Source of the DNA: Alphaproteobacteria bacterium
GTDB taxonomy: Bacteria; Pseudomonadota; Alphaproteobacteria; Micropepsales; Micropepsaceae
DNA length: 12,048 nt
Assembly (NCBI GenBank): GCA_028869725.1
Contig: JAGWRJ010000685.1
Location: forward strand, 1 to 12,048
Direction: 5' to 3'
The notes under the pieces are model-generated. The model did no database searches. It had not been told where the DNA came from and saw only the letters and a list, made by a program, of their open reading frames with translations. Positions 1-5,305 of this stretch are shown here, one piece after another (within the stretch, counting starts at the first letter, position 1; each line of letters opens with the position of its first letter). Made by a program: the position numbers and the translations under genes.

Positions 1-403
1 CTTGAAGGCTGCTGCTGGCCCTGGGCGTTACTTGGAAGCGCAGCAACGGGTCGGGAGCGTGCAGGTGTGCCAGGACATCGTCAAGCGAATCCTGCGCAAC
101 TCTGGCGCAGCGTTGGCCTCACTCGCCTTGGTCACTGTGGCCGGTGACTCCATGGAGCCAACCATTCGTGACGGCGATATCGTCGTCATCGACAGATCGG
201 TGCAGACCATCGATCGCGATGGGGTCTACCTCTTCACCTTCGGGCAGGAGACGTTCATTAAGCGCATTCAGCGCATGCCCAAGACCCTGTCTGTCAACTC
301 AGACAACGAGCTATACAAGTCCTGGGAGATCAAACCGAATGAGGCCTCGGAGCTCCATGTTCATGGTCGGGTGCTCTGGGGGTGGCTGGGAAAAGAGCTT
401 TGA
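1..403 (+). CDS. S24 (LexA/CI-like) peptidase-domain regulator, 5' partial
   Basis: This is the C-terminal half of an S24-family protein, the self-cleaving group that includes LexA, UmuD and phage repressors. Counting from the TTG at position 2, the catalytic serine lies in GDSMEPT (Ser50) and the partner lysine in TFIKRIQ (Lys87). The 37-residue spacing is normal for the family. The tail GRVLWGWLGKEL also fits. The frame is open to the window edge and no DNA-binding helix-turn-helix is visible, so the real start and any HTH are probably upstream. By family, such proteins repress mobile-element or SOS genes and are inactivated by RecA-stimulated autocleavage. The next feature downstream is a promoter with paired palindromes, a plausible but unproven target. 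It could also be a peptidase-only protein of UmuD type. Confidence 0.85.
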   Translation, partial: LKAAAGPGRYLEAQQRVGSVQVCQDIVKRILRNSGAALASLALVTVAGDSMEPTIRDGDIVVIDRSVQTIDRDGVYLFTFGQETFIKRIQRMPKTLSVNSDNELYKSWEIKPNEASELHVHGRVLWGWLGKEL

Positions 404-489
404 TGACACACCAAGCCAAGGGAAGCCACTGAAGCAACTCTCAGCCCCCGGAATCAGCCGAATTGGCGATACAAAGCATTACGCATCAT

Positions 490-502
490 TAGCGTAACGC
501 TA
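490..502. promoter_or_regulatory. Palindromic operator-like site 1 upstream of ssb
   Basis: The 13-bp site TAGCGTAACGCTA consists of TAGCG and CGCTA arms around three bases. It ends one base before the predicted -35 hexamer of ssb. Its twin lies 25 bp further on (centre to centre) with the same arms. Two matched dyads around one promoter suggest cooperative binding by a dimeric repressor, whose identity is unknown. Confidence 0.6.
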
Positions 503-531
503 TTGACTGACAATTAGCGCTACGCTATCTT
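503..531 (+). promoter_or_regulatory. Predicted sigma70 promoter of ssb
   Basis: TTGACT (503-508) is a good -35. After a 17-bp spacer comes TATCTT (526-531), a 4/6 match to the -10 consensus. The ssb start codon follows 27 bp after the -10. The second palindrome covers the spacer and the first two bases of the -10, so a bound protein would block RNA polymerase. Confidence 0.55.
515..527. promoter_or_regulatory. Palindromic operator-like site 2 overlapping the ssb promoter
   Basis: TAGCGCTACGCTA has the same TAGCG and CGCTA arms and 3-bp centre as the site at 490-502. Flanking bases are shared too (ATTAGCG before, CGCTAT after). It overlaps the spacer and -10 of the predicted ssb promoter, which is the expected place for a repressor operator. 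Confidence 0.6.
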
Positions 532-558
532 CGCTTCATCCCCTCGACGGAGTGAAGC

Positions 559-1020
559 ATGTCCTCTCTCAACAAGGTTCAACTGATCGGCCACCTCGGG
601 CACGACCCCGAGGTGCGCTACACCGCTGACGGCAACGCAGTCGCCAACCTCCAGGTGGCCACGACTCGCGTCTGGAAAGACAAGGACGGTGACCGCCAGG
701 AAGACACCGAGTGGACGCGTGTGGTTTTTTACGACCGCCGCGCAGAGATCGCCAGCGACTTCCTCAAAAAGGGCAGTCAGTGCTACGTCGAAGGCTATCT
801 GCGCACCAGAAAGTGGGCCGACAAGGACAGCGTGGACCGCTACACCACCGAGGTCGTCGGCACGGACCTGATTCTGCTGAGCAGCAAGCCGGGAAGCGAG
901 AAGCAAGGACAGGCTACAGCCGATCAGACCGCAAGATCTTCAGCCGCCATCACGGCAGCCGTGCCGGCGCAAGAGCCGCAGAACGGTGACCCCGTCGACC
1001 CCTTCGGCCAGCACGCCTGA
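559..1020 (+). CDS. ssb: Single-stranded DNA-binding protein (element-encoded SSB)
   Basis: This 153-aa protein binds single-stranded DNA in replication, recombination and conjugation. Residues 1-110 form the OB-fold and begin with the classic SLNKVQLIGHLGHDPEVRY. The family markers TEWTRVVFYD (Trp52) and YVEGYLRTRKW are present. A flexible Gln/Ala-rich linker follows. The usual acidic tip ends in Asp-Asp-Ile-Pro-Phe; here the tail is DPVDPFGQHA, so the Pro-Phe is followed by four extra residues. That may weaken docking of the normal SSB partners. The start is supported by GGAG at 549-552, six bases before the ATG. The gene opens a same-strand run reaching 3650. Its promoter holds paired palindromes, so expression is probably repressed until the element is induced. 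The family call is secure; the altered tip is seen, its effect is inferred. Confidence 0.96.
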   Translation: MSSLNKVQLIGHLGHDPEVRYTADGNAVANLQVATTRVWKDKDGDRQEDTEWTRVVFYDRRAEIASDFLKKGSQCYVEGYLRTRKWADKDSVDRYTTEVVGTDLILLSSKPGSEKQGQATADQTARSSAAITAAVPAQEPQNGDPVDPFGQHA

Positions 1021-1029
1021 GGATCTGCC

Positions 1030-1236
1030 ATGTTCCTCTCTCGTTTCAAGGTCGACTACGCCCTGGTTGGTGAGCGCGACGGATTCGCCGAGCGTGAACT
1101 GAACCCGTCTCTCTGGCGCCGCGAAGCCTACAGGCGCGGCTATGCGCAGGGCCTGCTTACCCGCGCGGAGCGGATTGCACAGGGCACTCGGCCGCTGCCA
1201 GTGGTCGGGCATTTAAGTGCGGAGCTGCGGCTATGA
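1030..1236 (+). CDS. Small protein of unknown function (68 aa)
   Basis: A 68-residue protein that I do not recognise. It is rich in Arg, Leu, Ala and Glu, with no signal peptide, membrane span or metal-binding motif. The middle (LWRREAYRRGYAQGLLTRAERIA) looks helical. It starts 9 bp after ssb stops, and GAGG at the ssb stop could serve as ribosome binding site. Its stop overlaps the next gene's ATG in an ATGA motif, which implies translational coupling with the HD hydrolase. The tight packing is the main reason to believe it is a real gene. Short Arg-rich proteins of this kind are common next to ssb in mobile elements, but no function can be assigned. Confidence 0.7.
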   Translation: MFLSRFKVDYALVGERDGFAERELNPSLWRREAYRRGYAQGLLTRAERIAQGTRPLPVVGHLSAELRL

Positions 1237-2018
1237 CGGAATACAGCTACCGGATTGATCCTCGCCCGGAAACACTTGGCGGCGGCTACCGCTTGCGCCT
1301 GTTGTGCGATGGTGCTGAAGTGGGCGGCGGCGTGTTTCCCGCCGACGGGTCGGACGCAGAGGCCTACGAGGAGACTCTCGCCGAGGCCTCGGCATGGCTG
1401 GCAAGCCGATCTCAAGCCTCGTCGCCATGTCACATGCTGAGCTTCTCCGGCCGCGACTATCTGCCCACGCAGATGGTGCCTGCGGACGTACACATCGAGG
1501 ATGTCGCCCATGCACTGTCACTGATCTGCCGCTTCGGCGGCCACACCAAAGTGCATTACTCCGTGGCGCAGCACAGTCTGCTGGTGGCGAGAATCCTCGC
1601 GGAGTGGGGCGCCCCCGTCGACGCCCAGCTCGCCGGACTGCTTCACGACGCGCACGAGGCCTACATCGGCGATATTCCCACGCCCATCAAGAGCGCCGTC
1701 GGCCTGGCCTGGCGCGACCTTGAGGCTGACGTGGCGGCCGCGGTGCGTCGGGCGCTGGACGTGACATTCGCCTCGCATGACTGGGAAGACTTGATCAAGT
1801 ATGCCGATCTGGTGGCACTGGCCACTGAGCGGCGGGATCTGATGCATTTCGATGCAGACCGCAACCTCCCATGGCGAATACTCGGGGGTGTGGCGCCATT
1901 CCATGAGAAGGTCGCCGCCCTCGGCTGGTCACCCCAATGGTGGGCGGATGTCTTCCTGGATCGCTACGAAGCTCTGCGCAGCGCTCGCGAGGCAGCACGC
2001 CTGCCGCACGCCGCCTGA
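1233..2018 (+). CDS. HD-domain phosphohydrolase (YfbR-like) with extra N-terminal module
   Basis: A 261-aa predicted metal-dependent phosphohydrolase. Residues 68-261 are an HD domain of the 5'-deoxynucleotidase (YfbR-like) type. HYSVAQHS supplies His114, GLLHDAHEAYIGDIP supplies the His138-Asp139 pair and Glu142, and KYADL supplies Asp192. By family it would remove phosphate from (deoxy)nucleoside monophosphates, which suits an element that manages nucleotide pools during transfer. Residues 1-66, including GGGYRLRLLCDGAEVGGGVFP, are not part of the HD fold. Met68 (MLSFSGRDYLPTQM) matches where stand-alone relatives usually begin, so the protein looks like a fusion of two small element genes. 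The full-length start is preferred because GGAG at 1221-1224 precedes the ATG and the ATG overlaps the upstream stop. The substrate is not shown by the sequence. Confidence 0.88.
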   Translation: MTEYSYRIDPRPETLGGGYRLRLLCDGAEVGGGVFPADGSDAEAYEETLAEASAWLASRSQASSPCHMLSFSGRDYLPTQMVPADVHIEDVAHALSLICRFGGHTKVHYSVAQHSLLVARILAEWGAPVDAQLAGLLHDAHEAYIGDIPTPIKSAVGLAWRDLEADVAAAVRRALDVTFASHDWEDLIKYADLVALATERRDLMHFDADRNLPWRILGGVAPFHEKVAALGWSPQWWADVFLDRYEALRSAREAARLPHAA

Positions 2019-2075
2019 GCACCACCCCTCACCCGCCGACTTTCGCGAGCATCACACAACAACCCAAGGACTCCC

Positions 2076-2558
2076 ATGAAGATGAAAACCAAGACCCTGC
2101 TCGTTGCCGCCGCTACCGCGAGCGCCCTGCTTGCAGGATGCGGCCACAAGACGGACCCCGCGAATGCGTCATTGCACACGATGCTGAAGGATCCGAAGAC
2201 GCTGACCACCGAACAGAATTGGTGCGGCCAGCAACCCAATCCTCAGCAGATCAAAGGCTGCATCAACGGCATGGCCGCCGAGCTCATTACGCATAGCCCG
2301 ACCATGCTCGCCGACGTCACCGCGCCGGAACCGTGGCCTGGCAAGACCCCGGCCTATTTTCAGGCGGCGGCACGCGGGATCTTCGCCGGCAAGAACACGG
2401 CGAAGGACAACGCCTATGTCGCCGAAGACCAGTGGTGCACCACCCGGTACGTCCTGAAGACTCGCGACATGAGCTGGCTCAACATCACGAAACCTGACTA
2501 CAGCAAGATTTCCGCCAGTTGCGCCGCAGCACACGGCGTGTCGGTCAATCCCTTTTGA
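2076..2558 (+). CDS. Predicted lipoprotein, possible entry-exclusion (EexN-like) type
   Basis: A 160-aa exported lipoprotein. Residues 1-22 form a lipoprotein signal: Lys-rich start, hydrophobic stretch and lipobox LLAGC with the lipidated Cys22. The mature part has four more cysteines (50, 62, 121, 149), which could form two disulphides in the periplasm. The stretch LKDPKTLTTEQNWCGQQPNP followed by GCINGMAAEL loosely recalls small EexN/TrbK-type entry-exclusion lipoproteins of conjugative elements, in which a D-P-x-x-L segment is followed by spaced cysteines. That likeness is by eye only. AAGGA at 2066-2070 supports the ATG. It sits between the HD hydrolase (57-bp gap) and a small membrane protein, in the same run. 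Lipoprotein nature is well supported; the role is not. Confidence 0.85.
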   Translation: MKMKTKTLLVAAATASALLAGCGHKTDPANASLHTMLKDPKTLTTEQNWCGQQPNPQQIKGCINGMAAELITHSPTMLADVTAPEPWPGKTPAYFQAAARGIFAGKNTAKDNAYVAEDQWCTTRYVLKTRDMSWLNITKPDYSKISASCAAAHGVSVNPF

Positions 2559-2605
2559 CCGGGCACGCCCCACACCAACATCAAGCACCTGAACTGGAAA
2601 CGACC

Positions 2606-2806
2606 ATGCGCCTTCTCATCGCCCTCTTCCTTCCCTGGCTGACGTTCTTCACCATCGGTAAGCCAATCTCGGGCATCGTGTGCCTGATCCTCCAGCTCAC
2701 GCTGATCGGCTGGATCCCGGCCACGATCTGGGCCGTCTACGCACTCAGCCAATACAAGACCGACCAGAAGATCGCCAAAGCGCTGGCCTCCCGGTCGAAC
2801 GGCTGA
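2606..2806 (+). CDS. Pmp3/YqaE-family small membrane protein
   Basis: A 66-aa inner-membrane peptide of the Pmp3/YqaE type. Two hydrophobic segments are visible, LLIALFLPWLTFFTI (residues 3-17) and a second from about residue 22 to 46 containing LIGWIPATIWAVYAL. The Pro in the first segment and the GWIPA turn are typical. The tail is short and charged (KTDQKIAKALASRSNG). Family members are linked to membrane potential and salt stress in other organisms, but bacterial roles are poorly defined. The frame is open further upstream (from 2519), overlapping the preceding lipoprotein, but the ATG at 2606 begins exactly where the conserved region starts. The 5' side has only a weak AAC-GGA-like context. 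A strong hairpin follows its stop at 2811-2844. Confidence 0.85.
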   Translation: MRLLIALFLPWLTFFTIGKPISGIVCLILQLTLIGWIPATIWAVYALSQYKTDQKIAKALASRSNG

Positions 2807-2810
2807 TCTG

Positions 2811-2844
2811 GCGGTCTGTGCGTGCAGACGCCCGCGCAGACCGC
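2811..2844 (+). terminator. Long hairpin after the Pmp3-like gene (terminator or RNA structure)
   Basis: GCGGTCTGTGCG (2811-2822) pairs with CGCGCAGACCGC (2833-2844): a 12-bp stem with a single G-U pair and a 10-nt loop, starting four bases after the upstream stop codon. There is no T-run after it, so it is not a classical Rho-independent terminator. It may slow polymerase, protect an mRNA 3' end, or separate expression of the genes on either side. Confidence 0.55.
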
Positions 2845-2874
2845 GTTCATCACCAACATCCCATCATTACCTAT

Positions 2875-3162
2875 ATGCACACCAACGATCTGATCATCGC
2901 CCAGCAGACCATCGCGATGGCACGAATCGGTCTGATGCCAACGCAGGAGGCCGCCAAGCAGGCTCTGGCCACGATCAATGCCGCGCAGGAAGACCTCAGG
3001 CGCAGCGGGCACAGTGCGCTGGAGCTCGACACCGCCCGAGCCGCGGCGTCGGTTCTGGCGCTGGGCCATCGCCCCCACGAAAGGATGTGCATCGCCGCGG
3101 TGCAATCCATTGCCGCAGTGCTGATGCGCGAGCCGCACGACGCGGAGGAGATTCAGTCATGA
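2875..3162 (+). CDS. Small protein of unknown function (95 aa)
   Basis: A 95-aa protein that I do not recognise. It is almost entirely predicted helix and Ala-rich (e.g. QEAAKQALATINAAQEDLRR and TARAAASVLALG), with no signal peptide or metal motif. The frame is open upstream to 2680, but that part runs antiphase through the Pmp3-like gene and the hairpin, so the ATG at 2875 is the sensible start. No clear ribosome binding site precedes it; a later Met (MARIGLMPTQ) is an alternative. Its stop overlaps the ATG of the next lipoprotein gene (ATGA), so the two are probably co-translated. That overlap, with a strong GGAGGAG inside its 3' end serving the next gene, is the main support for it being real. 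Confidence 0.65.
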   Translation: MHTNDLIIAQQTIAMARIGLMPTQEAAKQALATINAAQEDLRRSGHSALELDTARAAASVLALGHRPHERMCIAAVQSIAAVLMREPHDAEEIQS

Positions 3163-3650
3163 GCTGGCGCCCAGTCTTTTTGACGCTGATGCTTACTGGG
3201 CCGCTTTTGGCAGGCTGCGAGCGGCATGGCTCCGCCACGCTCGGCCGCATCGCTGAGCACGCCGCAGGTTATGCGCTCGGAGGCATCGCCGCCCATGAGA
3301 GCGAACGCTACCTCGACCATCGGGCCAGCGGCCAGCACTACGAGCGACAACTCGGTAGCGGCCAGAACATCCAGCATTCCGGCCGCATGGGCCTGGTGTT
3401 TCCGGAAGCTGATGCGCTGCCAAACCCGGAGTTGACCCCGGGCGCGCTGAATTCCGCGGTGACGCAGGCCAATCTGCGCGAAACCATCTGCCGCCCGGGC
3501 GGATACACCCGGTCGATCCGGCCTGATGAGCACTACACAGAAAACCTCAAACGCGAGGGTGTTCGCCAATACGGCTACCCGCGGCAGATGGGCAAGGATG
3601 CATTCATGCTGCGCAACTACGAAGAGGATCACCTGATAGGTCATGTTTAG
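3159..3650 (+). CDS. Lipoprotein with truncated EEDHLI domain
   Basis: A 163-aa exported protein. Residues 1-20 form a lipoprotein signal with lipobox LLAGC (Cys20). Residues 93-160 belong to a domain I have seen in hypothetical mobile-element proteins, recognised by TPGALNSAVTQANLRETIC, then GYTRSIRP, LKREGVRQYGY and YEEDHLI. In relatives the EEDHLI motif is followed by roughly PLELGG and an NLWPEP-like segment, giving an HNH-nuclease-like fold. Here the reading stops after EEDHLIGHV. The protein therefore seems cut through its putative active region, by a rearrangement or insertion at about 3630-3650, and is probably non-functional as a nuclease-like domain. The ATG at 3159 is backed by GGAGGAG (3143-3149) and an ATGA overlap with the gene before. 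The truncation rests on recalled family sequence, not on an alignment. Confidence 0.75.
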   Translation: MSWRPVFLTLMLTGPLLAGCERHGSATLGRIAEHAAGYALGGIAAHESERYLDHRASGQHYERQLGSGQNIQHSGRMGLVFPEADALPNPELTPGALNSAVTQANLRETICRPGGYTRSIRPDEHYTENLKREGVRQYGYPRQMGKDAFMLRNYEEDHLIGHV

Positions 3651-3830
3651 TCACTGTTGCGTACGTATCAAGTGATTGTTTTTTAAAAGTATTCGCTTGT
3701 GCGCAACATCCGATGTGTTGCGTCATTGTTAGCAACGAGCGCGCCCATCGCGTGCCGTGATGGGGATGTCCGGGCCTTCAAACCACTAAAGATGTGTCAG
3801 CCGTGCGGATCCCATCAGCGGGCGTTGGAA
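3651..3830. repeat. Junction spacer with three TGTTGCG heptamers
   Basis: This 180-bp spacer between convergent genes holds TGTTGCG at 3655-3661 (+), its complement CGCAACA at 3702-3708, and TGTTGCG again at 3716-3722 (+). The last two form a dyad with a 7-bp loop. A separate CCCATC/GATGGG hairpin lies at 3744-3764. The segment is AT-richer than its surroundings near 3660-3700 (TTTTTTAAAAG). No ORF is convincing. The heptamers sit beside the point where the backbone lipoprotein is cut, so they may be an end of the inserted DNA. Confidence 0.45.
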
Positions 3831-4070
3831 TTACAGTGAAGAGAGCAAGTCCGCTGGCCGCATGGCCAGTGCTGCTGCCAAGCGGCAGATGTTCACCAAC
3901 GAGATATTGCGCTGCCCCCGCTCAACGCCGCTAAGGTAGCTGCGGGCCAAGCCGCTTTCATGCGCAAGAGCTTCTTGTGAAAGGCCCGCGTCGCGCCTGA
4001 TCTCAGCGAGGCGCCGGCCAAATGCAGGTCTTGGGTCGCCCCCACCGGTGTCGTCAGAGTTGCGGATCAT
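3831..4070 (-). CDS. XRE-family HTH regulator resembling R-M controller (C) proteins
   Basis: A 79-aa DNA-binding protein, nearly all one helix-turn-helix domain. FGRRLAEIRRDAGLSQEALA (17-36) followed by HESGLARSYLSGVERGQRNI is the compact XRE type. The SGVERGQRNIS segment and total size are very like controller (C) proteins of restriction-modification systems, though general XRE repressors share them. The frame extends upstream to 4418, but that stretch is the antisense of the divergent gene, so ATG at 4068-4070 is chosen. GGAGG abuts the ATG with almost no spacing. The predicted -10 is only about 25 bp away, so the mRNA may be nearly leaderless, as known for several C-protein genes. It is divergent from a nuclease-like gene, with a dyad in the shared spacer, and is probably autoregulated and controlling its neighbour. 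Confidence 0.85.
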   Translation of the reverse strand: MIRNSDDTGGGDPRPAFGRRLAEIRRDAGLSQEALAHESGLARSYLSGVERGQRNISLVNICRLAAALAMRPADLLSSL

Positions 4071-4089
4071 CCTCCGCAATTTATGTATC

Positions 4090-4105
4090 GGCCTCTTATC
4101 AGGCC
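4090..4105. promoter_or_regulatory. Dyad operator bracketing the -10 of the HTH gene
   Basis: GGCCT (4090-4094) and AGGCC (4101-4105) form a perfect 5-bp inverted repeat. The six bases between them are exactly the predicted -10 (GATAAG on the minus strand, 4095-4100). A dimer of the adjacent HTH protein bound here would mask its own promoter. It is short enough to arise by chance, but the placement is striking. Confidence 0.45.
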
Positions 4106-4123
4106 ACGCTCTATGAGTGACAA
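4095..4123 (-). promoter_or_regulatory. Predicted promoter of the HTH regulator gene
   Basis: On the minus strand TTGTCA (4123-4118) is a 5/6 match to the -35. After a 17-bp spacer comes GATAAG (4100-4095), a 4/6 match to the -10. Transcription would start near 4087, only about 17 bases before the start codon. Confidence 0.45.
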
Positions 4124-4155
4124 TCCAGCCATGAGGTTTACTTGCATCTCGCACC

Positions 4156-5022
4156 ATGAGCAGCGAACTTGACCGATTGAGGCAGCTCATCGCGCGTCCG
4201 AACTTCACGAAGTTCAGAGAGCAGTACGACATCGCTGTCGATGCGTCGGGCGTGCGGGGGAGTGTGCCGGCTGCCCTGAGGGATCTCGGGGCGGAAGCTT
4301 TTGAGGTGTTCCTTGAGAGTGGATCCATGGAGGATCCGGGCGCCTTGGCGTGGTTTGTCGAGCATGCGAACACCGGCCTGATCGATGTGACTGCAGGGGT
4401 GTTGGCTGCACTGCGCAAAGCACAGCGCAGCCTGGCTCAACGCCTGGAACGGCGGCGGCACGGTAAGCTCCCTGGGGCGCAGGAAATTGTTCAGCTCAAG
4501 CGAATCGTGCAACTCTCTTGGTTCGGCACCGCCGGCTTTGAGGCCAGCGATGCATTCGCTATCCGCCGGTCGGTGTTTCGATCCCCACAGGAGCGTGCCT
4601 TTGCGCGAGCGCTTTCCTTGCGCTTCCCCGGCCTAGTCGTACTGCCGAACTACCCGCTGGATCAGATCGCAGACCTCAATCGCTTACGGGCGAAGGTGTC
4701 TGCGGACACCTGGAAGTACGGTCGGCTCTGCCGGATCGACGCTGTGTTGGTCACACCGATGGAGGGTGACCCCATTGCAGCCTTTGAATTGGACAGCAAA
4801 GGCCACGACCGGCGAGATGTTGCGCAGCGGGACCGGCGGAAGCTCGACTTACTCATGGCCGCGCGAATTCCACTTTTTCGGCTGCGTTCAGAGGATCCCT
4901 CGGCGACAAGCGTCGACGAGTGGTACAGCATCTTGACGGACGAAGTTCTCGACAAGGTCGATTGTGGTGAGCGGGTTCGCGTGCGTGATTCCCACGCGAG
5001 CCTGGTTCCGATATACGGGTGA
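4156..5022 (+). CDS. DUF2726-type PD-(D/E)XK nuclease-like protein
   Basis: A 288-aa protein in two parts. Residues 1-135 are helical, charged and unrecognised. Residues 140-245 match the DUF2726 pattern of the PD-(D/E)XK nuclease-like fold: SPQERAFARAL (Glu146), then LPNYPLDQI, RIDAVLV (Asp195), AAFELDSKGHD (Glu211 and Asp213), a D-x-x-K-L-D-L stretch with Lys229, and ARIPLFRLR. The Asp, ExD and following Lys are the expected catalytic-type residues, so cleavage of nucleic acid is likely but unproven. There is no signal peptide or membrane span. The ATG at 4156 is chosen because upstream ATGs are out of frame; GAGG at 4133-4136 is too far away to be a good ribosome binding site. The divergent neighbour is a C-protein-like regulator. 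No methyltransferase is nearby, so this is not an ordinary restriction-modification pair. Confidence 0.8.
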   Translation: MSSELDRLRQLIARPNFTKFREQYDIAVDASGVRGSVPAALRDLGAEAFEVFLESGSMEDPGALAWFVEHANTGLIDVTAGVLAALRKAQRSLAQRLERRRHGKLPGAQEIVQLKRIVQLSWFGTAGFEASDAFAIRRSVFRSPQERAFARALSLRFPGLVVLPNYPLDQIADLNRLRAKVSADTWKYGRLCRIDAVLVTPMEGDPIAAFELDSKGHDRRDVAQRDRRKLDLLMAARIPLFRLRSEDPSATSVDEWYSILTDEVLDKVDCGERVRVRDSHASLVPIYG

Positions 5023-5305
5023 GATCCACGTTCGTGAGTGCTTGACCAATGGGCTTTGGGATGTGGCGACAGGTAGCCCGGGCAACAGTTGAGGTGTGGC
5101 TGGATCCGATCAGCGGGACAGTCAGTCAACGTGCATTGCCCGCAGCGTTGACGGCGGGTGGGTGAGCGCTCTAGGCTCGTTACGGACAGCGCGACTGCAA
5201 GGCCGCAAGCTCTTGAATTCACCGGAGGTCGGTGGCCAAGATTTTCATGAGCGAGCTACGCCCCGACTTCGCGCACAATGTTTGAAATTTCAGGTGCCGA
5301 CTTTT
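5023..5305. other. Non-coding spacer upstream of the Sel1-repeat gene
   Basis: This 283-bp stretch has no convincing gene. The frame of the Sel1 gene is open back to 5096, but that part has no family similarity and no ribosome binding site. A weak promoter candidate is TTGACG (5148-5153), an 18-bp spacer, then TAGGCT (5172-5177); its -10 is poor. Base composition shifts from GC-rich to AT-richer towards the end. Confidence 0.4.

Noticed and set aside
2680..2874. 65-codon upstream extension of the 95-aa protein
   Set aside because: It overlaps the Pmp3-like gene and a strong hairpin, and reads as out-of-frame sequence rich in Pro, Asp and Arg.
3744..3764. CCCATC/GATGGG hairpin as terminator between the convergent lipoprotein and HTH genes
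   Set aside because: Short stem, 9-nt loop and no T-run on either strand; kept only as a note in the spacer entry.
4071..4418. N-terminal extension of the HTH regulator
   Set aside because: It runs antisense through the divergent nuclease-like gene and shows no domain; the HTH protein begins at the ATG at 4070.
5096..5305. 70-codon N-terminal extension of the Sel1 protein
   Set aside because: A clear signal peptide begins at the later ATG (5306), and the extension would bury it.
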